Assembly: GCA_017623295.1 (NCBI GenBank)
Contig: JAGAPK010000037.1
Span: 1 to 39,622 of the forward strand
Reading direction: 5' to 3'
Source: Lachnospiraceae bacterium
GTDB taxonomy: Bacteria > Bacillota > Clostridia > Lachnospirales > Lachnospiraceae
DNA: 39,622 nucleotides
Part shown: piece after piece, positions 32,349 to 39,622 of the stretch
Layout of the letters: each line of letters opens with the position of its first letter
How positions within the stretch are numbered: position 1 is the stretch's first letter
Translations under genes and position numbers: made by a program
The notes under the pieces: generated by a model
Databases searched by the model: none
Told to the model about the DNA's origin: nothing
The model's input: the letters and a program-made list of their open reading frames with translations, nothing else

Positions 32349-32447
32349 TTCTTTTCTCCTCCTGTAACTTCTATCAACATAGTCATATTATCATCAAAAT
32401 ATTCAATCTGTAAATATGATTATACAAATATCAGTAATTCATTTTAT

Positions 32448-32465
32448 TGATAAATCAATTTATCA
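32448..32465. promoter_or_regulatory. 8-2-8 palindrome upstream of lysA
   Basis: TGATAAAT-CA-ATTTATCA is a perfect palindrome with eight-base arms, 100 bases before the lysA start and 45 bases after the ung stop. On the minus strand TATAAT lies downstream at 32425-32430 without a convincing -35 box. It may be an operator. I see no lysine riboswitch, and the region is too short for one. Confidence 0.4.
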
Positions 32466-32509
32466 TCTGTTATTGATTAACCCCTATCAAATAGCATCTT
32501 TCAAGGTAT

Positions 32510-33187
32510 CTAAATATTTTCAATCTGCCAGTCAATCGGCTCCACACCATTTTTTTTCAGAAACTCATTTGCCTGACTGAAATGTTTACAGCCGAAAAAG
32601 CCCCTGTATGCTGACAACGGACTTGGGTGCGGTGCCTTCAAAATCAAATGCTTTGGATTGGTTAACATCGGAATTTTGCTCTGTGCCGGTCTCCCCCACA
32701 GAAAGTAAACAATTGGTCTATCCTGTGCATTCACCGCATGAATAACTGCATCGGTAAATTGTTCCCAACCTCGTCCCTGATGGGAGTTTGCCTGATGTGC
32801 ACGCACCGTCAAAACAGTATTCAGCAAAAGCACACCCTGATCTGCCCACTTCTGCAAATAACCATTATTAGGAATATAACAGCCCAAATCATCTTCCAAT
32901 TCTTTATAGATATTCTGCAAAGAAGGGGGAATTTCCTTCTGATCCGGCAATACTGAAAAACTCATACCATGTGCCTGATGCTCATTATGATATGGGTCCT
33001 GTCCCAGCAAAAGAACTTTTACCTCATTTAATGGTGTAAAATGAAATGCATTAAAAATGTCATCTGCCGGTGGGTAAATGATTCTTGTGCTATATTCATC
33101 CTTTACGAATTGATACAGTTCCTTATAATATGGCTTATGAAATTCTTCTTTCAGAGCCTGCGCCCAATCATTGCTCAGCATTGCCAT
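32510..33187 (-). CDS. ung: Uracil-DNA glycosylase
   Basis: It removes uracil from DNA, starting base-excision repair. The 225-residue protein is a complete family 1 enzyme. The water-activating loop is GQDPYHNEHQAHG, with catalytic D64, and the minor-groove loop is HPSPLSAYRGF, with H187. LLNTVLTV and the uracil-recognising region around 120-127 are also present. GGAGG lies 7 bases before the ATG. It stands between hisF and lysA with no functional link to either, and the gaps on both sides (about 150 bases) suggest a separate transcript. Confidence 0.97.
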   Translation of the reverse strand: MAMLSNDWAQALKEEFHKPYYKELYQFVKDEYSTRIIYPPADDIFNAFHFTPLNEVKVLLLGQDPYHNEHQAHGMSFSVLPDQKEIPPSLQNIYKELEDDLGCYIPNNGYLQKWADQGVLLLNTVLTVRAHQANSHQGRGWEQFTDAVIHAVNAQDRPIVYFLWGRPAQSKIPMLTNPKHLILKAPHPSPLSAYRGFFGCKHFSQANEFLKKNGVEPIDWQIENI

Positions 33188-33251
33188 AATACTTCCTCCT
33201 TCGTTCTAATACACAGTTGCCTATACATTCTGCAAACATCTTAACAAGACA

Positions 33252-33282
33252 ATAAGCACTGAAAAAATTTTTCAATGCTTAT
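33252..33282. terminator. Inverted repeat downstream of hisF, weak terminator candidate
   Basis: On the minus strand ATAAGCATTGAAAA pairs with TTTTCAGTGCTTAT (one G-U), a long stem with a small AT loop, 51 bases after the hisF stop. The following TTGTCTTGTT is only moderately T-rich. It could terminate hisHF or act as a processing hairpin upstream of ung. Confidence 0.5.
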
Positions 33283-33333
33283 CTTATATGTTCTCTCTAG
33301 AAAACAAACTTTTACACGTTGTTGATGTCTACC

Positions 33334-34095
33334 TTATATTCTGACAGAGATTCCTTTTTCATGCAGATACTGCTTCAAATCACGGATTTCCATCTCTTTG
33401 AAATGGAATAAAGATGCGGCCAACGCTGCATCTGCTTTACCAATCGTAAAAGCTTCCTCAAAGTGCTCCATCGTTCCTGCTCCACCGGATGCAATAACCG
33501 GAATCGACACATTTTCAGAAATCAATCTGGTAAGTTCCAAATCATATCCGGCTTTCGTACCATCTCCGTCCATACTTGTCAAAAGAATTTCTCCGGCTCC
33601 AAGTTTATCTGCCTGCATTGCCCATTCAATTGCATCAATGCCCATGTCTACTCTTCCGCCGTTTTTATAGATGTTCCAACCCGAACCATCTGCACGACGT
33701 TTTGCATCAATCGCAACAACAACACACTGACTGCCGAATTTGTCTGCCGCATCAGAGATCAGTCGTGGATTCATAATCGCTGCAGAATTTACCGATACTT
33801 TATCAGCACCCTCTCTCAAGATTGCCTTAAAATCATCTACGCTGCGGATACCGCCGCCTACGGTAAACGGAATGAAGACCTTCTCCGCAACTTTTCGAAC
33901 CATCTCAACCGCTGTTGCTCTGGCATCCGAAGAAGCTGTGATGTCAAGAAATACCAGTTCATCCGCACCGGATTTATCATATGCTGCTCCTACTTCCGCC
34001 GGATCACCCGCATCTCTGAAATTTACAAAATTAACACCTTTTACAACTCTGCCGTTTTTTACATCAAGACAGGGAATAATTCTCTTTGTATGCAT
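33334..34095 (-). CDS. hisF: Imidazole glycerol phosphate synthase, cyclase subunit
   Basis: It uses ammonia from HisH to convert PRFAR to imidazole glycerol phosphate and AICAR in histidine synthesis. This 253-residue (beta-alpha)8 barrel starts [20 protein letters not shown]. Catalytic D11 and D130 (VVVAIDAK) are both present, and the phosphate sites FTVGGGIRS and ASGGAG are intact. The ATG overlaps the hisH TAA by one base (TAATG), so translation is coupled. It is paired with hisH, but no other his gene is in the window, which differs from the usual hisGDBHAFI order. Confidence 0.97.
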   Translation of the reverse strand: MHTKRIIPCLDVKNGRVVKGVNFVNFRDAGDPAEVGAAYDKSGADELVFLDITASSDARATAVEMVRKVAEKVFIPFTVGGGIRSVDDFKAILREGADKVSVNSAAIMNPRLISDAADKFGSQCVVVAIDAKRRADGSGWNIYKNGGRVDMGIDAIEWAMQADKLGAGEILLTSMDGDGTKAGYDLELTRLISENVSIPVIASGGAGTMEHFEEAFTIGKADAALAASLFHFKEMEIRDLKQYLHEKGISVRI

Positions 34096-34748
34096 TAGTT
34101 TTCCTCCCCATCTTTTCCACTTACTTTTATAAAATCTTCTCTGGAAGTATTCAAAAAGTTTTTCAAAATAGTCATACCCACTTCTGAACTTTTCTCAGGA
34201 TGAAACTGACAGGCAAATACATTATCCTTTTCTACAGAAGCATGAATTAATGTACTGTATTCAGTTGTTGCCATAACAATCTCCGGTTCTTGTGCCTGCA
34301 AATAATAGGAGTGCACAAAATATACATAAGAGTTTTCCGGTAATCCTTCAAACAATCTTCCTTTATTCGGGAATTTTAATGAATTCCATCCGATATGTGG
34401 AATTTTTAAATCTTCCTTGTCCGGAATTCGAACAATTTTACCCGGAAGAATACCAAGCCCTTCTACGCCATCACTTTCTTCGCTGCTCTCAAATATCAAC
34501 TGCAAGCCAAGACAAATTCCAAGAAAAGGGATTTTCTTCTCCACCACTTCATGAATAATCTCAACTAAACCATATTCATGAAGTTTGCCCATCGCATCAC
34601 CAAAAGAACCGACGCCCGGCAAAATCACATGCTTCGCAGATAAAATTTCATTTCTGTCCCGTGTTACTTTTGCCTCGTGACCAAGTGCAATAACTGCTTT
34701 TTCTACGCTCTTAATATTTCCAGCATCATAATCAATAATGGCTACCAT
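34095..34748 (-). CDS. hisH: Imidazole glycerol phosphate synthase, glutaminase subunit
   Basis: It is a class I glutamine amidotransferase that produces the ammonia channelled to HisF. The 217-residue protein has the complete triad: C79 in [11 protein letters not shown]183 and E185 in CQFHPEKSS. The N-terminus [18 protein letters not shown] is typical. The C-terminus runs about ten residues past the usual end ([10 protein letters not shown]). The ribosome site in front is poor and lies inside a run of imperfect 14-base repeats. It overlaps hisF by one base. Confidence 0.96.
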   Translation of the reverse strand: MVAIIDYDAGNIKSVEKAVIALGHEAKVTRDRNEILSAKHVILPGVGSFGDAMGKLHEYGLVEIIHEVVEKKIPFLGICLGLQLIFESSEESDGVEGLGILPGKIVRIPDKEDLKIPHIGWNSLKFPNKGRLFEGLPENSYVYFVHSYYLQAQEPEIVMATTEYSTLIHASVEKDNVFACQFHPEKSSEVGMTILKNFLNTSREDFIKVSGKDGEEN

Positions 34749-34755
34749 TTCATCT

Positions 34756-34823
34756 CATTTCCATTCTGCAATTTCTATTCTGTACTTTCGTTCTGACATT
34801 TTTACTCTGACATCTCTACTCTG
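34756..34823. repeat. Five imperfect 13-14-base tandem repeats before hisH
   Basis: Units ending in TTCTG/ACTCTG recur with CTG at 34766, 34780, 34793, 34807 and 34821, a spacing of 14, 13, 14 and 14 bases. On the minus strand the units read like CAGAGTAGAGATGT and CAGAATAGAAATTG. The array starts inside the last codons of the acidic-repeat gene and fills the whole gap to hisH. Confidence 0.65.
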
Positions 34824-37299
34824 TTATTTCTTCTTCAACAGACATCCCGTCAATGATTTCCTGTTCTTCCGGTAAAATATCATTTATTCCATCAGAATTT
34901 TCCTCACTTGTTTCTTCCATTGTCGCATCTTCACCCATTGTACCATATACGATGAAATATAAGTATTCTGTATAAGTAACATTGTTTTCACATGATGCAA
35001 TCTCAACTGCATCTATTTCCGACAAACCATATTTTTCTGATAAAACAGCTAAAATTTCCTGATAAATTTCATTGATTTCAGCAGTAACATAATATTCATC
35101 AGCATATGGAAGCAAATCATAGTATAAAGCGACACCTTGAAGTAATGTATCCAAAGATTCCAATTCTTTGTCATTCATCTTCTGATATGTTTCATAAGAT
35201 TCCAATTTACGTTCCATTTTCAGAATAATACGACTCTTATGTAAAATCACTTCATCTTCTTCACTTAATTCCTTGTCACAAAGCAGATTATAAGCTTCTT
35301 CATAATTACCCAAATCATAAGCTACATGTGCATCACGCTTCTGTAAATAAGCTGGAATCACAGAAGATAATACAATAATACCCGCTGCAATTGTTGCGCA
35401 GAATAAAATAACAGGTATTATTTTCTTCTTCGAAAGTTTTTTAGATGGCTTCTCATCTACAATTTCTTCTGTTTCTTTTTTCTTCTTTTCTTTTTTTGGT
35501 CTTTTTTTCTTCTTAGTTTTAGCACTTTCTTCTTCAGCGCCTTCTTCATCCAGCTCATCACCCTGAGCATCCTGACCTTTTTTATCTTTCTTTCCTTTCT
35601 TAGCCTTTTTACCCTTTTTCTCTTTTTTATTTTCCTTGTTTTTATCTTCTTCGCTTAATTCATCCAATAATTCTTTATTTTCATTTGATGTTTCACCAAG
35701 AAGCAGTTCATCCATCGGATCAAGGTTTTGTTCTGCTCCTGCGCCTTCTTCGTCATCTTCTTCCATCAAAAAATCTACGAATTTTGCAAAGAATCCTTTT
35801 TTCTTTCCTGTTTCTTCTGCTTTCTTTCCAGACTCAGCTGTGCCACCCACGCCATCTAATCCGTCTAAACCAGCAAAACCTTCCATTCCATCTAAAAGCC
35901 CTAGGTCGTCAGTTATGCTGTTTTCACCGGCTTCTGCTAACTGTTCCTCTTTATTTTTTTTACCAAATTTTCTTTCTTTTTTGTTTTTCCGTTCCTTCTT
36001 TTCTTTTTTCTTCTTTTCTTTCTTATTTTTCTTGTTAGCAGTCGCTCCTGTCTCTTCAGAAGTTCCTCCTACTTCCGCATTTTCTCCGCCATTAAAAAAG
36101 TTCATGGCATCTTCTTGCGCTTCACTGAAATCAGTTCCGGAAGCATCTGATACACTTTGTAAAAGTGCCATCATTTCATCATCAACATCTTCCTGTCCTG
36201 ATTGTTCCAACATGCCATTAATTTCTGCCATATCTTCATCCATGCCATTTTCTTCCAATGACATGTCATTCATACCCAGAAGTTCCGCTAAATCATCCAT
36301 ACCACTCATGCCGTTCTCTGACACACCAGATTCTTCCAGATTGCTTTCCGGCATATCCATCATATCCGGCATTTCTGACATATCCGATATTTCTGACATA
36401 TCCGACATTTCTGACATATCCGACATTCCGCCTTCTTCTAATGCCATATCTGTCATGCCCAGAAGTTCCGCTAAATCATCCATACCACTCATGTCGTTCT
36501 CTGACACGTCAGATTCTTCCATATTTGAATTTTCCATAACAGAATCTTCCATAGAAGCTGCAAGCATGTCCATATCATCCAGCATATCCATATCATCCAG
36601 CATATTCAGACTATCCAGATTTATATCATCACTGCTGTTATCTAATCCCATTTCATCCATAGAACCATCTGATGGATTATTTAACGAAATATCTGCTGCA
36701 GCAAGTATATCATCCAAATTAGACAAATCATCCATATCAGACAATCCATCTTCATTTGCTAATCCTTCTGCTCCAGACATTTCATCCATACTACCCTCCT
36801 CCAGAGCCATATCCGTCATACCCAGAAGTTCTGCTATATCATCCATATCGCCCATGCCATTTTCTGACATATCAGATTCTTCCATAGCAGCATCGCTCAA
36901 AGCCGGTTCATCTATACCAAATCCGCCTAAATCAAGTGCATCCAGATTCAAATCATCGAGACTTAAATTATCCATTTCTGCTTCATCTATTTCAGATTCA
37001 TTCATGTCACTTTCTTCTGCAAAAGTTTCCTCTTCAGAAGTATTCTCCACAGAAAAATCAGCATCAGCAATGGCATCGTTTTCTGGCTCATTTCCAGCAG
37101 AATTAAACATAGCCTCTATTTCTTCAGGACTCAATGTCTGATTGACATTGGATTCTGTCACAGAGTGCTCTGGTTCTTCTCCTGACAATAACTCAATTGC
37201 ACTTTTCTGCTTTCCAACATCACCTTCCGACGAAGCAGGAGCTTCACCATTCATCATAGATTGTAACAGATTTTCTAAGTATTCTTCGCTTGAACTCAT
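34816..37299 (-). CDS. Acidic, repetitive single-pass membrane protein, function unknown
   Basis: I do not recognise this 827-residue protein as a named family. Residues 1-415 are extremely acidic and Met/Ser/Leu-rich, and contain three copies of a 31-residue repeat (139-169, 260-290, 321-351) with core MDDLAELLGM. A run of MSDMSE units (292-317) and LDDMDM doublets are also present. Residues 56-67 (LSPEEIEAMFNS) resemble the N-terminal CheY-binding motif of FliM. Residues 423-450 and 552-625 are lysine-rich. One membrane segment lies at about 627-650. The last 175 residues, presumably outside, include a TPR-like helix pair (AYDLGNYEEAYNLL). GGAGAGAG precedes the ATG. It follows the Sir2-like gene by 48 bases. 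A scaffold or tether is my inference. Confidence 0.8.
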   Translation of the reverse strand: MSSSEEYLENLLQSMMNGEAPASSEGDVGKQKSAIELLSGEEPEHSVTESNVNQTLSPEEIEAMFNSAGNEPENDAIADADFSVENTSEEETFAEESDMNESEIDEAEMDNLSLDDLNLDALDLGGFGIDEPALSDAAMEESDMSENGMGDMDDIAELLGMTDMALEEGSMDEMSGAEGLANEDGLSDMDDLSNLDDILAAADISLNNPSDGSMDEMGLDNSSDDINLDSLNMLDDMDMLDDMDMLAASMEDSVMENSNMEESDVSENDMSGMDDLAELLGMTDMALEEGGMSDMSEMSDMSEISDMSEMPDMMDMPESNLEESGVSENGMSGMDDLAELLGMNDMSLEENGMDEDMAEINGMLEQSGQEDVDDEMMALLQSVSDASGTDFSEAQEDAMNFFNGGENAEVGGTSEETGATANKKNKKEKKKKEKKERKNKKERKFGKKNKEEQLAEAGENSITDDLGLLDGMEGFAGLDGLDGVGGTAESGKKAEETGKKKGFFAKFVDFLMEEDDEEGAGAEQNLDPMDELLLGETSNENKELLDELSEEDKNKENKKEKKGKKAKKGKKDKKGQDAQGDELDEEGAEEESAKTKKKKRPKKEKKKKETEEIVDEKPSKKLSKKKIIPVILFCATIAAGIIVLSSVIPAYLQKRDAHVAYDLGNYEEAYNLLCDKELSEEDEVILHKSRIILKMERKLESYETYQKMNDKELESLDTLLQGVALYYDLLPYADEYYVTAEINEIYQEILAVLSEKYGLSEIDAVEIASCENNVTYTEYLYFIVYGTMGEDATMEETSEENSDGINDILPEEQEIIDGMSVEEEITE
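36371..36427. repeat. 18-base coding tandem repeat
   Basis: The unit ATTTCTGACATATCCGAC occurs just over three times, with one or two differences between copies. In the minus-strand gene it encodes the MSDMSE run at residues 292-310. Near-identity at base level suggests recent slippage expansion and possible length variation between strains. Confidence 0.8.
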
Positions 37300-37347
37300 A
37301 ATCTCTCTCCAAAAAATAGTTTATGCTTCATTTTATCACATACTGTT

Positions 37348-38145
37348 TCATTTAACAAATCCCTTTGTTAAAAAATCGACAGGTTTCTCTTTTATACTCG
37401 TTCCTCTATCTCCCACATTTTCACCTAATTGGTATAATGACGAATGAATTCTATATATGTGAGATTTCTGATTATATAAAATAATCTTTTCAAAAGGCCA
37501 TCGAATAATATTCGGCATTTCTAAGCCTACACCCAATTCAATAACACATAATTTTTTATTTACAGTTCCCTGCAACCATTTTGTATATTTTTCCCACTGT
37601 GATAAATAGCCTTCTTCAGCATATTTTGTAACCCCAAGTTGATTAAAACGTTTTTTTTGACCGCATTGATCACAAGTTGGTTCTTGCAAATCATTCAAAG
37701 TTAGTTCTTTATTATAATAAGATTTAACTTTTCCAAGCATTTCATAATCAACGTCAAGCAATTCACTCTTACAATTATAATCGCATTGCATCTTTCGAAA
37801 TCCACCTACTGGACTAACTATTCTATCCTCTCTAAAACCATGCTGATAAATACTATCATCGATTGCTGTTGAAATAATGAAATAATTTTTATCTGAAATA
37901 AGCTTGCTCAAAGCTTCATATGCCTTATTTAATCGCATATCTGCTTTTTTTTCAATCCATAATTTCTGCAAAAAAGGAACAATCCACATATATTCCTCTC
38001 TTGCATCAATTTCTTTTTCGATTTCTTGATATCGCTCATCCTGCTGCAATATATTCCAATTAAACTGAAATTCTTCACCTATTCCAACCAGAATTAAATC
38101 AGCTTCCTTACACCGTTCCTCTAATTCTGTAAAAATCTGCTCCAT
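37348..38145 (-). CDS. Sir2-like (NAD-binding) protein, degenerate active site
   Basis: This 265-residue protein follows the Sir2 layout: a first strand-loop ADLILVGIGEEF (15-26) for GAGxS, FIISTAIDDSIYQHG (89-103) for the TxNxD helix, a four-Cys zinc ribbon (C121, C125, C158, C161), and VIELGVGLEMPNIIRWP (201-217) followed by IILYN. The asparagine of the QNID motif is Ala, and the catalytic HG appears as VG in SPVGG. Deacetylase chemistry is therefore doubtful, though NAD or ADP-ribose binding may remain. The start is uncertain: the longest frame opens at TTG 38196 inside the cheV terminator, and the ATG at 38145 is preferred despite a weak ribosome site. Its stop overlaps a 9-base inverted repeat (37351-37372). 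Confidence 0.65.
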   Translation of the reverse strand: MEQIFTELEERCKEADLILVGIGEEFQFNWNILQQDERYQEIEKEIDAREEYMWIVPFLQKLWIEKKADMRLNKAYEALSKLISDKNYFIISTAIDDSIYQHGFREDRIVSPVGGFRKMQCDYNCKSELLDVDYEMLGKVKSYYNKELTLNDLQEPTCDQCGQKKRFNQLGVTKYAEEGYLSQWEKYTKWLQGTVNKKLCVIELGVGLEMPNIIRWPFEKIILYNQKSHIYRIHSSLYQLGENVGDRGTSIKEKPVDFLTKGFVK

Positions 38146-38198
38146 ACGTCTTTTTAGACTCTCTTTCTTACACTTTTTACTTGTTACAACAAACAAAA

Positions 38199-38214
38199 GC
38201 CGGGAAATCCCGGC
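38199..38214. terminator. Terminator after cheV
   Basis: GCCGGGA/TCCCGGC forms a compact GC-rich hairpin 15 bases after the cheV stop, followed on the minus strand by CTTTTGTTTGTT. The plus strand also has a T-rich run. It separates cheV from the Sir2-like gene, or makes read-through partial. Confidence 0.8.
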
Positions 38215-38229
38215 CTTTATTTTATCATA

Positions 38230-39123
38230 TTACAATACTAATTCATCAACAACTCTTACCAAATTACCAATCTCTGGTTTAGAAAGCTGTGCATTAGCAC
38301 CCAATGCCTCACCTTTTCTCTTCATTTCTTCATTAACAAGAGAAGAGAAAATAACAACCGGAATGTTCTTCGTTTCATCATCGTCCTTAATTAACTTTGT
38401 TAATCTATGACCATCCATGATAGGCATTTCAATATCGGTAATAACACACTTTACATGTTGATCTAATGTACCTTCTTTTTTACATTCCTGAATAACCTCA
38501 TAAGCCTGCTGACCATTCTCTGTGTGAATCAAATTAGAATATCCTGCCTTATGTAAAGAATCCACAATTAACTTATTCAATAATGGTGAATCTTCCGCAA
38601 TCAAAATAGGCACATCATTTCTTTCACGTTCACCCAACTCCTCTATTTCTGTCATCTTAAGACCAGTTTCAGGATTAATATCTGTTACAATCTTCTCAAA
38701 ATCGAGGATAATAATTAAACGTTCATCAAATTTAATAATACCTGTTGAGATTCCTTCCTCTGTTGTTGAAACAGTAGAATCCGGTTTGATAATATCTTTC
38801 CATGATACTCTGTGAATACCAACAACTGAATCAACATGGAATGCAATATTCAACTTATTAAAATTAGTAATAATAAACAAACCACCCGGTTCAGATGTAC
38901 CACGCTGCAAACAATTCTTCAAATCAATTGCAGTAATCATCGTATCACGTGGCATAAATATTCCTTCGATGCTTGGATGTGCATTTGGAATTGGTGTGAC
39001 CTCCTGATAATTAATGATTTCTCTAATCTTTGCAACATTGATACCATATGCATTTCCGTCCAATTTAAATTCGAGTACCTCTAACTCATTCGTTCCATTT
39101 TCAAGCAGAATCTTTGTATCCAT
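38230..39123 (-). CDS. cheV: Chemotaxis coupling protein CheV (CheW + receiver)
   Basis: This 297-residue fusion links chemoreceptors to CheA and can be tuned by phosphorylation. Residues about 12-150 are the CheW-like domain (LEFKLDGNAYGINVAKIREI, IEGIFMPRDTMITAIDLK). Residues about 171-297 are a receiver with acidic pair E177-D178, acceptor D230 in VITDIEMPIMDG, and K282 in LSKPE. The frame opens at GTG 39132, but GAGGTGG sits just before the ATG at 39123, which fixes the start. No other chemotaxis or flagellar gene is in the window. Its presence suggests a motile organism. It is the first gene downstream of the rRNA operon and has only AT-rich sequence upstream. Confidence 0.94.
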   Translation of the reverse strand: MDTKILLENGTNELEVLEFKLDGNAYGINVAKIREIINYQEVTPIPNAHPSIEGIFMPRDTMITAIDLKNCLQRGTSEPGGLFIITNFNKLNIAFHVDSVVGIHRVSWKDIIKPDSTVSTTEEGISTGIIKFDERLIIILDFEKIVTDINPETGLKMTEIEELGERERNDVPILIAEDSPLLNKLIVDSLHKAGYSNLIHTENGQQAYEVIQECKKEGTLDQHVKCVITDIEMPIMDGHRLTKLIKDDDETKNIPVVIFSSLVNEEMKRKGEALGANAQLSKPEIGNLVRVVDELVL

Positions 39124-39251
39124 GTAATCCACCTCACGTTATATATTTAGAAAATATCTTAAATTAACATTACATTATGTATACCTCTAAGCATATTTTC
39201 TATTTTTAATTATAAATCTAACTTATTATATCATAAAATTAAATAAAAAAA

Positions 39252-39283
39252 AACACTATTTACATTTTTTTGTAAATAGTGTT
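39252..39283 (-). terminator. Terminator of the rRNA operon
   Basis: AACACTATTTACA and TGTAAATAGTGTT form a perfect 13-pair stem with a six-base loop, followed on the minus strand by nine T. It lies about 130 bases after the 23S 3' end and clearly closes the rRNA transcript. Confidence 0.92.
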
Positions 39284-39412
39284 CTGACATGCCTTCAAAA
39301 CCAAATACTAAAAATCTACATCCAACCCTTCCGCCTTCATTCACTTACGTCTTCATTTCTGTGTGAAAAATGCTTGCATTTTTCTGAAATAATTCGCTTG
39401 CGAATTTTTTCT
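39284..39412 (-). other. 23S rRNA 3' spacer with two hairpins, no 5S gene seen
   Basis: This transcribed spacer holds two perfect short hairpins, GAAAAATGC/GCATTTTTC (39365-39384) and AATTCGC/GCGAATT (39391-39406), probably processing structures. The rest (39284-39364) has no 5S-like sequence or conserved 5S arms that I can recognise. On the other side, 39124-39251 is AT-rich and contains only the cheV leader and possible promoter elements. Confidence 0.6.
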
Positions 39413-39622
39413 TGGTTAAGCCCTCGACCGATTAGTACTTATCAGCTTAATACATTACTGCACTTACACCTTAAGCCTATCTACCTCATACTCTCTAAGG
39501 GGTCTTACTTAACTGGGATATCTCATCTTGAGGGGGGCTTCACGCTTAGATGCCTTCAGCGTTTATCCCTGCCGGACTTGGCTACCCTGCTATGGTGTTG
39601 GTCACCAACAGGTACACCAGCG
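39413..39622 (-). rRNA. 23S ribosomal RNA, 3' end (partial)
   Basis: On the minus strand the sequence ends TACTAATCGGTCGAGGGCTTAACC, the conserved 3' terminus of bacterial 23S rRNA. About 210 bases are inside the window and the rest lies beyond the right edge. The GC-rich, highly conserved stretch contrasts with the AT-rich flank. The mature end is placed at about 39413 by homology of the terminal GCTTAACC, with an uncertainty of a few bases. Confidence 0.95.

Noticed and set aside
32349-32509. Possible lysine riboswitch upstream of lysA
   Set aside because: The gap is about 160 bases and AT-rich, shows none of the conserved lysine-riboswitch core, and is simply too short.
33463-34098. A 211-codon plus-strand frame
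   Set aside because: It lies antisense to hisF, whose product is unmistakable. No start signal and no protein-like features were seen.
35636-37141. A 501-codon open frame on the plus strand, rich in serine
   Set aside because: It is antisense to the acidic-repeat gene. Its serine/isoleucine composition is the mirror of Asp/Glu/Met-rich codons, it lacks a good ribosome site, and the minus-strand gene explains the region.
37351-37372. TTTAACAAA/TTTGTTAAA inverted repeat as a terminator of the Sir2-like gene
   Set aside because: It overlaps the end of the coding region and is followed on the minus strand by TGAAACAG rather than T-rich sequence, so termination is doubtful.
39284-39364. 5S rRNA gene after 23S
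   Set aside because: There is not enough room beside the two hairpins, and none of the conserved 5S sequence is recognisable.

Overview
The window reads as ordinary chromosome from a low-GC, probably motile member of the Lachnospiraceae (Clostridia). The evidence is the gene content: Pta-AckA acetate formation, SbcCD, FeoAB, the DUF711/ACT pair, a polA-coaE-FtsA-like-MBL cluster, CheV, strong GGAGG-type ribosome binding sites and AT-rich intergenic DNA. The genus call is an inference; the family call is firmer. Almost every gene is on the minus strand. The exceptions are tmcAL, a dtxR-family regulator and tRNA-Leu. A 23S rRNA gene enters from the right edge, also on the minus strand.

Layout, left to right. 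At 1-3640 lie ackA (cut by the edge) and pta, divergent from tmcAL. At 3656-8196 an envelope group encodes a 7TM hybrid histidine kinase, a PlsC-like acyltransferase and cardiolipin synthase. At 8201-11703 is sbcDC, placed directly behind a strong terminator. At 11747-15863 a carbohydrate/metal group encodes a GH13 maltodextrin-type glycosidase, a ZIP transporter, a G1P-dehydrogenase-like protein and an HPr-like protein without the active-site histidine. The GH13 gene has a promoter and a perfect LacI-type palindrome in front of it. At 15881-18785 feoA and feoB face a DtxR-family regulator across a promoter carrying two different iron-type operator palindromes. At 18803-20780 are a cysteine-cluster protein and a MATE transporter. 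At 20830-29339 a long minus-strand series runs (in transcription order) anti-sigma-like zinc finger, polA, coaE, an FtsA-like ATPase with an unusual C-terminus, an MBL hydrolase, an ACT protein and a DUF711 protein. At 29368-31070 are a secreted GH25 lysozyme and tRNA-Leu(CAA). At 31077-34748 are lysA, ung and an isolated hisH-hisF pair. At 34816-39123 is the least ordinary part: CheV, a degenerate Sir2-like protein and an 827-residue acidic, repetitive, single-pass membrane protein. At 39252-39622 are the rRNA operon terminator, a short 3' spacer with no visible 5S gene, and the 3' end of 23S rRNA.

No stretch over 300 bases lacks a gene; the longest is the roughly 290 bases between cheV and 23S rRNA, described below. 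I see no insertion sequence, prophage, CRISPR array or attachment site. The best candidates for something undescribed are the cheV/Sir2-like/acidic-repeat locus, the FtsA-like protein with beta-grasp-like C-terminal units, and the histidine-less HPr with its TGTACA-rich promoter and overlapping small upstream ORF. All functional statements rest on motif recognition by eye; no database search was run.
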